Position numbers and translations under genes: made by a program. Under the pieces are notes generated by a model. The model searched no databases. It saw only the letters and a program-made list of their open reading frames with translations, and was not told where the DNA came from. 64,000 nt of DNA from Marinimicrobium hydrolyticum (GTDB lineage Bacteria; Pseudomonadota; Gammaproteobacteria; Pseudomonadales; Cellvibrionaceae): assembly GCF_030848505.1 (NCBI RefSeq), contig NZ_JAVDDU010000008.1:86281-150280 (forward strand), in the 5' to 3' direction. Shown piece after piece: positions 8,321 to 17,203 of this stretch (within the stretch, counting starts at the first letter, position 1; each line of letters opens with the position of its first letter).

Positions 8321-11300
8321 ATGCTGCCTAATCATTGCCGCGCTTGGTTATATCGAATCCTAATTTTTATTCCGTTGTTGTTTGTGGGTTGCGGCGGATC
8401 TAGTAGCGGAGACGGCGGAGAACCACCGCCCACTGGCGATCAAACGGATATTGATAACGGTGATACAGCTAACGGCAATGGCGATGAGGAACCCACGTCC
8501 CCAACTGATGGCCCGGCCAGTATTTTTAATGCCGCCGAAGATCTGGCGTACCCCGAAAGATACGATGGCGAAACAGACTGGGCCGCTCCCAGTGCAGCGG
8601 GCACGCAGCATGTACGCCTAGTGGACTCCGCTCAGTTGGGCAATGCGGTGATGGTTGTGCCGTATGTCATCTCCAACGATGTCCTGCAAGCGCAAGGTCA
8701 TGCACCGGATGACTTGTTGGCGTTTCTCGATGTGCGCGACTGTACGACAGGCGAAGGGCGCAGCGCACAGGCACCTTCCCAGTCCGTTAGTGACTGCGTA
8801 CAAGTGTCCAATGCCGATAACAGCGTAATTGATTTTGGCGGGCAAATCGATTGGCATACCAGTGACGGGACGCCGTTTGATTATGTAATTGAGCTGACTA
8901 GCGTCGACCTGTTCTGGCGGGATGAAGTCTTCCTCTTGAGTGGTGCTATCGGGCTGGACGCCGCGATGGACAACCTGCATATCGCCGTCGATCTAACACA
9001 CGAAGCGACGGAAACTACTTATCGCTATTGGGTGGTGCACAATTACTCGCTCTCAACGGAGCAGCCACAAATCGATGCCATCAGCTTCCATCCGGACCTG
9101 GGAGCTATATTGCAGCTTGGGGAAAGTGCTTACCTGGAGACCAGTGAATGTGTTGGCGGAGGCTTTGAATCTAACGGAGCCCTGCTCTTAAGTGGCAACT
9201 CGGCAGAGGACGCCAGCGCCCAATTTTACTATGCCAACGTGGCCTGTGATGTGGTTACCTTCGAGCATGTGATGAGTCGCGCCGCCAACGACGAGCCGGT
9301 CGCTCCGCGGCTATTTGCCGCCTATGCCAGCCTGGGCATGGACTTTGGTGTGGCGGTTGAGAATTGGGCGCGAACGTCCGGCCACCAGCTGGGCGGAACG
9401 TCAGACAGCCAGCTGTTGGAGCCTGAGGCGGTGGACGTCGCCCTGCTCGGGACTAACCGCGACGGGGACCATTGGACCCAGTATGAGATCGCCTTGAGTT
9501 ACGATCTATCGGATCTGCCTCAGGAAGTGGTTAATGGTGGTTTATTGGCGGCGCGTTGGCACAGCCATCAAATTGCTGGCGAAGGCCACCAGAACAATAT
9601 TGTTCGGGCCGTCATGACGGAATGGGAAGGTGAGCCAGCCGATAGCACTTTTGTGGGCAATGATACACAGGGCTACGAGGTTGTCGAGATAATGGGCGGA
9701 GGCATGGAACAGCCCTGGTGGGCCTTCGATGCCAGTGAAATGATCGCCACCGCCCTCGCCCAGGGTCGCACGCACTTACAGGTGGTCATTACCTCCAGCT
9801 ATATTATAGAACCGGAACAAGGCGAGCTGGCGAAGAGCTTCTGCCTGGAAACCGGCAATAACTGCCGTGAGCCATTGATCCCCGCCATTAGCCTTGCCTA
9901 TCACAGTGACCTGCCCGCTGATGATGAGCCCGATGCAGTAACGGGTTTCACTCTAACGCCAGAGCCGATCAAAACTCTCGCCTTCACCTGGAACGGCGGC
10001 AGCGGCGCTACCGAGTATAGCCTTTTGGAGCAACCTGATCCGGAGGTAGACTATCAACAAGTGGCCACCATTGTCGGTGGTGAAACCGCCTACGATCACG
10101 AGGTGTACCTACCCAAGCGTTTGACAGCCCGCTATAAGTTAGAAGCCTGCACCAGTGGCGGGTGTGTCGAATCCGAGGAATTGGCCGTGGACAGCGACGA
10201 GTTGGCTGTGGCTGTGGGTTTTGTAAAGCCCTCAAACAATATTGAAGAAATGGAGTTTGGCACCGACGTGGCCTTCTCCGCAGACGGTCAAGTGATGGCC
10301 GTGAGCGCACTCCAGGGAGAAGGCGACGTTCGGGGATCGGTGATTGTTTTTGAGCGCGATGCCAATGACGAATGGGCGGAGCTAGCTCATTTCTGGCCCG
10401 ATGACCCGACCGAGTCCATCAGCTTTGGTAGAGCCCTAGCCTTGTCAGCCGACGGCTCAACCATCGCCGTGGGCGCAAATGGTGGCAGCAATCACGAAGG
10501 ACGCGCTTACGTGTTCGAGCGGATGGGCAACACCTGGGTCGAGCAGGCCAGCTTTACCACCAATGCGGATCTGGACGGCGACCAGGAGAACGACTGGTTC
10601 TCCACGGGTATCGCCATCGCCGGTGATGGCGACACTCTAGCGGTCAGTGCCAACCACAGTTTCACCGAAGAAAGTGTGTACATCTACAACCGCAGTGGCG
10701 ACAACTGGAGCAAGGTTCAGCGACTGACCGCTGATGACGGCCGGGAGAACGACAACTTTGGAGAAAACCTGGCAATGTCTGTCGACGGCAGCATGCTCCT
10801 GGTAGGTGCCAGTATGCAGCCCTACGGCAGTCCGGGCCCGGATCCCGACGAAAACAGCGGTGCCGTTTATGTGTTCACCCACAACGGCAGCTGGTCGCTC
10901 GCGCAACAGTTGAAACCGTCTGATGTGGAGCTAGGTGACCGTTTCGGTACCAGCATTTCCCTCGCCCATGACGGTCTCACGCTGGCTGTGGGTGCGACAG
11001 GTGACGATGAAGAAGGGACCAATTCCGGTGCGGTTTATCTCTATAACCGCGGAGATTCAAGTAGCGCTTGGCAATTCGCCCAAAAGGTCAAGGCTGACCC
11101 GATCTTAGCCCATGTCCAAGTCGGCTATGCGGTAGCACTATCGGGCGACGGCAACCACTTGGCCATTGGCTCACGTAATGACAGCAGCGCAGCCGAATGG
11201 ATTGGCGGTGACCCCGAGGAATCGGGCGTGGGCAACAACGGCGCCGTGCACCTGTTCGAACACGATGGCGAACAGTGGCAGTACCACTCGTTTGTTAAGC

Positions 11301-11470
11301 CGCCCTATAACCCACAAACCTCCATCTACTTTGGCGAGAGCCTTGCGCTAACATCAGATGGAGAAACCCTGGCCATTACTGCACGTCATCACAACAGCAG
11401 CGCCTCGGGGATTGGTGGTGATCAGGAGGACAGCAGCGGTTACCGAGATGGCGCCCTGTTTCTCTATTAA
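8321..11470 (+). CDS. Large lipoprotein with Fn3-like domain and seven FG-GAP-type repeats
   Basis: 1049 aa. The start at 8321 follows AAGGAG and gives a lipoprotein signal (lipobox LFVGC), then an acidic Gly/Asp-rich linker. Residues about 70-530 form a region I do not recognise, with six or more cysteines suggesting disulfides. Residues about 535-625 look like a fibronectin type III domain. The rest contains seven FG-GAP_2/integrin-like repeats, each with a core such as FGRALALSADGSTIAVGA and a following VYVF or VFER strand, expected to form a seven-bladed beta-propeller. Location is the cell surface or periplasm. Role is unknown; adhesion or substrate binding is an inference. It lies between the two copies of a methyltransferase gene. 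Confidence 0.8.
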   Translation: MLPNHCRAWLYRILIFIPLLFVGCGGSSSGDGGEPPPTGDQTDIDNGDTANGNGDEEPTSPTDGPASIFNAAEDLAYPERYDGETDWAAPSAAGTQHVRLVDSAQLGNAVMVVPYVISNDVLQAQGHAPDDLLAFLDVRDCTTGEGRSAQAPSQSVSDCVQVSNADNSVIDFGGQIDWHTSDGTPFDYVIELTSVDLFWRDEVFLLSGAIGLDAAMDNLHIAVDLTHEATETTYRYWVVHNYSLSTEQPQIDAISFHPDLGAILQLGESAYLETSECVGGGFESNGALLLSGNSAEDASAQFYYANVACDVVTFEHVMSRAANDEPVAPRLFAAYASLGMDFGVAVENWARTSGHQLGGTSDSQLLEPEAVDVALLGTNRDGDHWTQYEIALSYDLSDLPQEVVNGGLLAARWHSHQIAGEGHQNNIVRAVMTEWEGEPADSTFVGNDTQGYEVVEIMGGGMEQPWWAFDASEMIATALAQGRTHLQVVITSSYIIEPEQGELAKSFCLETGNNCREPLIPAISLAYHSDLPADDEPDAVTGFTLTPEPIKTLAFTWNGGSGATEYSLLEQPDPEVDYQQVATIVGGETAYDHEVYLPKRLTARYKLEACTSGGCVESEELAVDSDELAVAVGFVKPSNNIEEMEFGTDVAFSADGQVMAVSALQGEGDVRGSVIVFERDANDEWAELAHFWPDDPTESISFGRALALSADGSTIAVGANGGSNHEGRAYVFERMGNTWVEQASFTTNADLDGDQENDWFSTGIAIAGDGDTLAVSANHSFTEESVYIYNRSGDNWSKVQRLTADDGRENDNFGENLAMSVDGSMLLVGASMQPYGSPGPDPDENSGAVYVFTHNGSWSLAQQLKPSDVELGDRFGTSISLAHDGLTLAVGATGDDEEGTNSGAVYLYNRGDSSSAWQFAQKVKADPILAHVQVGYAVALSGDGNHLAIGSRNDSSAAEWIGGDPEESGVGNNGAVHLFEHDGEQWQYHSFVKPPYNPQTSIYFGESLALTSDGETLAITARHHNSSASGIGGDQEDSSGYRDGALFLY

Positions 11471-11616
11471 CTCTGAGCGGGAACCAACTAGGCCGGGCTT
11501 ACCCCCGGCCACCCCGCCAGGCTTCGCACCAGGAGCGCCGCCCAACTAGTGTTCCTCGGAAAATAAAAACAACATATAACAACTTGCTGTACATACCCCC
11601 TAAGCGCGAGCTCTGG

Positions 11617-12375
11617 TTAGGTAATTCTACCAACTGCAAATTTTACGTTGTTTCTTTTAGTCCGCGGTGGGGAACTGATAAAAGACAAAATTTCACTGCA
11701 CACTTCCTCATAGGCGACTGGAAAAGCATTGCGCAATCCATCCAGACGCTCCAGCCGAGCCCGCCAGTTATTTATCACCTCTCTACTCGCTGGCCCGGAG
11801 TCATTCAGCTCGGCATCGGTGACGTTGTCGTCGTAGTGAATAACGTTGAAACCCGCCAGCTTCAACATAGACTCCATCTTAGAGCCAAAATCAAAGTCAT
11901 AGTGACCGGACTTCCAAGAGTTCAATTCAAACTCTCTTACTGAGTCATGATGCCGGGCATCCCGAGCCATATTGCCAGACAAAAAGCACGACACATCTAC
12001 CAGTGCAACCCAACCACCCGGCTCCAGCGCATCATGTATGCGCGTCAAAAAATTCTGAGGATTTTCGAGGTACGAAAGAGAAAAGCTTGCCCACACTCCG
12101 GATATGGGACCAATTGCCTCATAATCCACGCTCTCGAAAGAATCACAGGTGAAGGATTGGTTCGGGCGACGCTTCTTCTCGCAAAACTTAATAAATTCAT
12201 TATTGAGATCAACACCCGTCACCCACCCTACCCTGGAAGAAAGCAAATCGGTGACTCCACCCACCGAGCAACCCAAATCAATCACATGGCCTCCGTCACG
12301 AACAGGAAGGTACTGAAGATACCGCTCCCAATTTCGCCAGCGTTGTTGGGCTGTATATTCGTCGATTAAATCCAC
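11617..12375 (-). CDS. Class I SAM-dependent methyltransferase
   Basis: 252 aa. Motif I is VIDLGCSVGGVTDLL (about residues 31-45) and the acidic end of strand 2 is GVDLNN (about 53-58), with motif IV-V region at GVWASFSLSYLE (about 94-105). The domain is followed by a C-terminal part with YDFDFGSKMESML and LNDSGPASREV. The substrate is not evident. A decayed copy lies about 3.7 kb upstream on the same strand, so the gene was duplicated or the locus rearranged. It could be a small-molecule or lipid-type methyltransferase; I do not assign a name. Confidence 0.75.
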   Translation of the reverse strand: MDLIDEYTAQQRWRNWERYLQYLPVRDGGHVIDLGCSVGGVTDLLSSRVGWVTGVDLNNEFIKFCEKKRRPNQSFTCDSFESVDYEAIGPISGVWASFSLSYLENPQNFLTRIHDALEPGGWVALVDVSCFLSGNMARDARHHDSVREFELNSWKSGHYDFDFGSKMESMLKLAGFNVIHYDDNVTDAELNDSGPASREVINNWRARLERLDGLRNAFPVAYEEVCSEILSFISSPPRTKRNNVKFAVGRIT

Positions 12376-12467
12376 GCACAGACTCCACCAGGCTAATAGG
12401 TGAGGACGTCACAAATAGGCGGGTGGACCCTCAGCCAAGAGATCACCCACCAATGAGCTTGGCTGTT

Positions 12468-12920
12468 TTAACCATAGGACCTATTAAGAAGAAACGCATA
12501 TTCCCTTTGAATAAGCTCCTCAACCAGCTCTCGAATTTTAGCGTCAGCATCAATGAATTTGTCTAAGCGGCCGCCACCTCTTCTAGAATCGTATTCGGCA
12601 AACCCCTCCAAGGATTCTTTGTAATAGACATCTATTCGTACATATGTCATATACACTGCCAGATCCCAATGCCAGTTGGCTGTGTATTTAATTCTCCAAT
12701 CGCAGGAAGCGGCAGACTCGTCACTTTCTACGATACGATACGCCACACCTTTTTCGGCCAAAACATCACTCATTGCCGACAGAACCCCGTCCCTAACCTT
12801 AGGATTGTTTACTACACAGACATCGGCATCAGAGGCTAACTGAGCGGGCTCAAGTGTCTGCTTTATTGAACATGCGGTCATGAAAATCACGATTGCACCA
12901 AGCGCTATTATTTTTTTCAT
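12468..12920 (-). CDS. Sbal_3080-type small lipoprotein
   Basis: 150 aa with a lipoprotein signal (MKKIIALGAIVIFMTACSI, lipobox MTAC). The mature part resembles what I remember of the Sbal_3080 lipoprotein family: a CVVNNPKVRDG stretch near the N-terminus, a W-x-W-DLAVYMTY strand in the middle, and a GGG-RLDKFIDA-x-KIRELVEEL helix near the end. Function is unknown. The start at 12920 is preferred because GGAG precedes it and it gives the shortest proper signal peptide. It is not tightly linked to its neighbours. Confidence 0.7.
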   Translation of the reverse strand: MKKIIALGAIVIFMTACSIKQTLEPAQLASDADVCVVNNPKVRDGVLSAMSDVLAEKGVAYRIVESDESAASCDWRIKYTANWHWDLAVYMTYVRIDVYYKESLEGFAEYDSRRGGGRLDKFIDADAKIRELVEELIQREYAFLLNRSYG

Positions 12921-13059
12921 TGTCTTTCTCCGTTGCATAGCATATTGAAAATGTTAATTCCGATTTACTACCAGGCTAACCGGGGTCAGAATGGCGATCT
13001 TGCCGCCTATAGTTGCCACGCTTACTACCTTCTGCCTATCGATGCAATTTGCGCTGTTC

Positions 13060-13881
13060 TTACTTTTCTCGTTGCGAGCTATCTTCCTCAATTACGTGTG
13101 CAATAATAGACTCTTGTACCGGCAAAAGTAACGCCTTTTGACTATACCCGGAGAAATTTCCATATTTAATGGGAGCAAAAAGCAGCTCTTTACCGACGGT
13201 GACAGGTGGCGTTGGCAGGAGCTCTGGATCGCCGAGATTTTCAAGTATCTCTTGGGAAAGTGAGTAGCATTTGTCCGAGAAATGGGTAGGCCAAGCATCC
13301 GTGATCACTATATCGAACCGTCCCTCGAGGCGATCAGAATACACAACACCCTCTTCAGAGTTGTGATAATGAGCGGGACAGTATTGTGTGACGTTAAGAC
13401 CTAGGACCCGAGAAAGCGAATGCCATGACTTGAAGACATTAGTGGGTGGACCCCACAACAGTATTCGGAGCTTTTGCAAGGACTCATACTTCGAGTACAA
13501 GTGAAATGAATCAGTTAGCACTTCGCATGGATGCGCCTCGCTGGACATCGCATTGATCACAGGTCGTGAACTGGCTGCTGCAAACTCCGCCAGCCTATCG
13601 TGATTATCCTCCCTGATCACGTACAGGGAGTAAAACGAGTCCATGTAACCCGCCAGGTCTTCCACCGACTCACCCGTCTTCAGGAAGTTGGGCAGCTCCA
13701 CATAAGGCAGTCCAAGCCGCTGAAAGGCTTGAAGAAAGGTCGTTCGAGTGCGTATCCCGTTGCCCTCAAAAGACCAAGCGACATTACCTACAAACCGGTT
13801 GCTTGGCCCTCGAGATACAGCCTCCCATATCTGATAGATATCTTCTTTTTTGAGATCATTAATATCTAATAATTTAATCAT
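13060..13881 (-). CDS. Divergent ornithine/aspartate carbamoyltransferase-family protein
   Basis: 273 aa with the two-domain carbamoyltransferase pattern. The phosphate loop SxRTR is present as NGIRTRTTF (about residues 41-49), keeping the Arg but replacing Ser-Thr. HPCEVLTD (about 118-125) matches the HPxQ carbamoyl phosphate motif with Gln changed to Glu. The ornithine SMG loop is replaced (TDAWPTHF), and the HCLP region reads PTPPVTVGKE. It is therefore probably not a normal ornithine or aspartate transcarbamoylase; the acceptor is unknown. It starts at an ATG preceded by GGAG. AT-rich flanks and lack of arginine genes nearby suggest an accessory gene. It is somewhat shorter than OTCase (about 300-335 aa). 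Confidence 0.65.
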   Translation of the reverse strand: MIKLLDINDLKKEDIYQIWEAVSRGPSNRFVGNVAWSFEGNGIRTRTTFLQAFQRLGLPYVELPNFLKTGESVEDLAGYMDSFYSLYVIREDNHDRLAEFAAASSRPVINAMSSEAHPCEVLTDSFHLYSKYESLQKLRILLWGPPTNVFKSWHSLSRVLGLNVTQYCPAHYHNSEEGVVYSDRLEGRFDIVITDAWPTHFSDKCYSLSQEILENLGDPELLPTPPVTVGKELLFAPIKYGNFSGYSQKALLLPVQESIIAHVIEEDSSQREK

Positions 13882-14035
13882 TGTTGGACTGAACTCCAAT
13901 ATATTCTAGCCAAAGAGTCTCAGCCGGATAAGCTGCCTCCGGCTCGAGGTAAGGACAGAATAAAAAGGGCGTAACCGCCCCAACCCTCTCAAACAATATG
14001 CACTCCATGCCCATTGGTGTGCCCTCGTACCTATT

Positions 14036-16087
14036 CTATTTCAAGACCGAAAGCAGATTGCTGTAGTCATCCGTCCAAACTATGGGATCGTCCGCACGGG
14101 CGGGCCAGGGAGTTATGTGGTGTAAAACTTGAGGATGGTTTAGCCACTTCCGGTTGTTGGTAATGATGGCCCACTTGGCATCGTCGATGGCATGACCGGT
14201 GGCTGAGGTTTCGAAGTACACAGCTTGTTTGTTGAGAGTTTGGGCCAGCCCGCGCACCAACGGGGTCAAATCCAAATGACTGTTGGAAATGTGCAAGGCG
14301 ATCAGCCCGTCCGGAGCCAGGTGGTCGCGGTACAGAGCTAGGGCTTCCTGAGTAAGCAGGTGCGCGGGGATGGAATCACCGGAAAAGGCGTCCACGACCA
14401 GCACGTGGTATTGCTGACTGCCCTGCTCTTCCAGTTCCCGCGCGAGGGATACGCGTGCGTCCCCCAGGGTAATGTCGACTTCAGCTCGGCTGTTTTCCAG
14501 ATAAGTGAAGTAGCGTTGGGCGTAGCGTATGACAGCCGGATTGATTTCGTAAAAATGGTAGTAGTCCCCGGTCTCGCCGTAAGCGGCTAGAGTTCCCGCG
14601 CCGAGGCCGACGAGCCCGACGCTAATCGAGGTGTCGGGGAAGCTGTACTCCAGGGCCAGGGCTGCGCCGGTGTTTTCCCGGTAGTAGCTCATGGGAATGT
14701 GTTGGTCATCATGCTCCAGTGACTGTGCGCCGTGGGAGGTGTGTCCGTCCACCAGTCGGCGTTCGCGTCGGCCTTGTACTTCCACGTCTTTTACGCTCAG
14801 GATGCCGTAAAAATTACGGGTGGCGGCCACGTCGCTCTCCACAAACAGGGAGTTCATATAGAAGAACAGACCTGCAATCACGACCAATGAACCCACGCTG
14901 AAATGGGACAGCCGTTGACTGTGAGGCTCGACAGGTTCATGGGCGGAATGCCGGTGCCAGTATATGCTGGCGCTGAATAGCGCAAACACCGCAAATACCG
15001 CCAGCGGGAATTCCAGAAAGCTAGTAAATAGTTTGGTTGCCACAAAAGCCACCAACGCCGTACCCAAAAAGCCGCCCAGGGAAATCATCAGGTAGAAAAG
15101 CGTGAGTCGTTCCACCTCCGGTTTCAGGCGCGCCAGCTCTCCGTGACAGATCATACACGCGGAGAACAGAATCACCGAGTAGATCCCCACCTGGGAAAAA
15201 ATATCGAACAAGGTCCCAATAAAGAACATCAACACCGCCGCCAGGGCACTGATAAAAAATAGCGCGAACCAATACCAGCGCACGTACCAGCGTGGGCTGT
15301 GAAAACTGATGATGAATGTGAGCAAGTAAAGACTCAGGGGCAGCACCCACAGAAACGGCACAGGTGGTACATCCTGAGTCATGGCATTGGTGGTGGCCAC
15401 CAAAAGTACTACGCCGGTGGCCGAGAGCAATAACCAGAGCGCGGTTTGGCTCTTGCTGTTGACCACCACTTGACTAGCCAGGGATTTGGGGCCGGAGGTT
15501 AGATTGGGGTGATGCCTGTACAAGCGCACGCACAGCGTGCCGATGGCCAGCACAAACACACCATAGGCTAGGGACCAATACGCCGTTTGGGCGGCGAGAC
15601 TGTACAAAGGTTCAAACAAAAATGGGTAACTCAGCAGCGCCAGTAGCGAACCCACGTTGGAGAGCGAATAAAGTTTGTAGGGCAATTTGTTGACGTTTTC
15701 GTAACTCAACCAGCGTTGCACCAGGGGCCCGGTGGCTGACAACAACAAATACGGCAGGCCCACCGAGACCATCAGTAGCATTAGTATGCCTGCCAAAGGC
15801 GACCCGCCTGCCAGAGCGGTGGCGGTTTCTGGGATACCAATAGGAAGAAAAGCAACGCTGGCAGCCAGCAAAGCGCCGTGCACGGCTACTTGAGCGCGAA
15901 TGTTTTTTAGTTGCGTTAGGCAGTGAGCGTAAAAGTAACCGGCCAGCAACAGCCCCTGGAAGAACAGCAGGCAGGAGGTCCACACCGCTGCGCCGCCACC
16001 AAACAATGGCAGTATCAGTTTGGCGATCAGTGGCTGAACCTGAAACAGTAGAAAAGCACTGACAAAAATCGTGAAAAGATAGAGCAT
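14036..16087 (-). CDS. Membrane-fused spermidine synthase-like protein
   Basis: 683 aa. Residues 1 to about 415 contain ten to twelve hydrophobic segments, starting with MLYLFTIFVSAFLLFQVQPL, whose QPLIAK motif is typical of fused MFS/spermidine synthase proteins. Residues about 430-660 are a spermidine synthase-type Rossmann domain: GLVGLGAGTLAAYG (SAM loop), FYEINP and VVDAFSGDSIPAHL. The family is widespread, but a polyamine product has seldom been shown for the membrane-fused form, so activity and substrate are uncertain. The ATG is at 16087. No polyamine genes are nearby. Confidence 0.8.
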   Translation of the reverse strand: MLYLFTIFVSAFLLFQVQPLIAKLILPLFGGGAAVWTSCLLFFQGLLLAGYFYAHCLTQLKNIRAQVAVHGALLAASVAFLPIGIPETATALAGGSPLAGILMLLMVSVGLPYLLLSATGPLVQRWLSYENVNKLPYKLYSLSNVGSLLALLSYPFLFEPLYSLAAQTAYWSLAYGVFVLAIGTLCVRLYRHHPNLTSGPKSLASQVVVNSKSQTALWLLLSATGVVLLVATTNAMTQDVPPVPFLWVLPLSLYLLTFIISFHSPRWYVRWYWFALFFISALAAVLMFFIGTLFDIFSQVGIYSVILFSACMICHGELARLKPEVERLTLFYLMISLGGFLGTALVAFVATKLFTSFLEFPLAVFAVFALFSASIYWHRHSAHEPVEPHSQRLSHFSVGSLVVIAGLFFYMNSLFVESDVAATRNFYGILSVKDVEVQGRRERRLVDGHTSHGAQSLEHDDQHIPMSYYRENTGAALALEYSFPDTSISVGLVGLGAGTLAAYGETGDYYHFYEINPAVIRYAQRYFTYLENSRAEVDITLGDARVSLARELEEQGSQQYHVLVVDAFSGDSIPAHLLTQEALALYRDHLAPDGLIALHISNSHLDLTPLVRGLAQTLNKQAVYFETSATGHAIDDAKWAIITNNRKWLNHPQVLHHITPWPARADDPIVWTDDYSNLLSVLK

Positions 16088-16139
16088 TGGGTCCCTGTAC
16101 GGCTATTGGCAGGCGCGTCGAGCTAAGCGAAGGCGCTCG

Positions 16140-16970
16140 TCACCGGGCGCGAAACACCCGGTTCCGCCCTCCCCGGCTGCACACCAACAGCTGGTCGCTC
16201 AGGCGGTCGCAGTGCTCGATACGCAGTTGCGGGTCGGGGTTGAGCTGTTCGCTGACCGCCGAGCGGCGTTTATCCTGCTTTAAAAAGCCGTACATGGTTT
16301 CAAATCGGTCGCCAAAATCCAAGCCTTTTTCTTGTACATCCTCAAACAAAAATGCAAAACGACCGTACGTCATGGTTACTCCACCCAGGCCAATGGCGAT
16401 CATTTGCTCCACATAGCGCTGGTACGCCCGATGCAAATACGCATTTACGGCGGCCTTATCATTCAAGTTGCCCTGAAATACCGGCAAATTCAGGGCGTTG
16501 TCCGGTTCCAGCGCTCCGGGTTCAAGTTGGTTGTTATTCTGGTTGCCCAGCAGTTGGTACTGCCGCCCGTCACAGTCGATGCGGGTACCGTCCATATGGC
16601 AACCAGCCAGCGAGTGGGTGGAACTGGCCGTTTTGGTACTGTCATGGGACGGCTGGGGTTCTGCCGGTTCTGGAATATTCGCTTCGCGGCGGGGCTGGCT
16701 CGGGTGCCGCTCCCTGGCGCCTGGCATGGGCACATCAATGCCCGCCCGTTGCGCCGGGCGGCGCAACAGCAATGCCTGGGTGGTGGTATCGTTGCGCCGG
16801 AATTCGTACATGGGGGGCAGGCCATGGCTATCGCCGCGAGCCTGAAGCTCGCAATACACCTGCTCGTAATAGGTGCCTGCCATAGCGAAGCAGCCGCTCT
16901 GAGTCAGAGCTTGTGAACTCATTGGTAGAGCGAAGAGCATCACAATGAGGGGGTACTTCGCTTTGAGCAT
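16140..16970 (-). CDS. Secreted protein of unknown function
   Basis: 276 aa with a likely Sec signal peptide (MLKAKYPLIVMLFALPMSSQA, cleavage after SQA). I do not recognise the mature protein. It has paired cysteines (SGCFAMAGTYYEQVYC near the N-terminus; CHMDGTRIDCDG in the middle; HCDRL and VCSRG at the end), a Pro/Arg-rich linker at about 85-110, and an acidic-aromatic region (about 190-230). The pattern suggests an exported disulfide-bonded protein. A longer frame to 17051 exists but lacks a signal at its start. It is 52 nt upstream of the fused spermidine synthase-like gene on the same strand. Confidence 0.6.
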   Translation of the reverse strand: MLKAKYPLIVMLFALPMSSQALTQSGCFAMAGTYYEQVYCELQARGDSHGLPPMYEFRRNDTTTQALLLRRPAQRAGIDVPMPGARERHPSQPRREANIPEPAEPQPSHDSTKTASSTHSLAGCHMDGTRIDCDGRQYQLLGNQNNNQLEPGALEPDNALNLPVFQGNLNDKAAVNAYLHRAYQRYVEQMIAIGLGGVTMTYGRFAFLFEDVQEKGLDFGDRFETMYGFLKQDKRRSAVSEQLNPDPQLRIEHCDRLSDQLLVCSRGGRNRVFRAR

Positions 16971-17127
16971 GGGGAACCTGACCAGAGAGTCGAAGAATGA
17001 ATCAAACCATAAGCGATTTGACGCCAAGGGGCGAGGGACTGGCGCACACATTGATTGGCTTATTCTCCAATCTAGATGAAGCTTGCCTCATATACCTTTG
17101 TTTTTTTTGGACTCAATAAGCTAGAAA

Positions 17128-17188
17128 TTACTGCAAGTGCCACCAGCACGGCAACAGGTTACGCACCCGGCGTTGGTGGTAGCGGTCG
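17128..17188 (-). pseudogene. 3'-end fragment of the helicase gene duplicated downstream of GH65
   Basis: 61 bp matching 21501-21561, the end of the XPD-type helicase gene, with 6 mismatches by eye. Read on the minus strand it still encodes DRYHQRRVRNLLPCWWHLQ and the stop; the intact gene has DRYHQRRVRNLLPRWWRLQ. Homology stops within about 15 nt of the GH65 stop codon. Both copies have the same orientation, so the trehalose-type cassette between them is bounded by a direct repeat. Confidence 0.8.
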
Positions 17189-17203
17189 GTATCTTGTCGG
17201 TCC

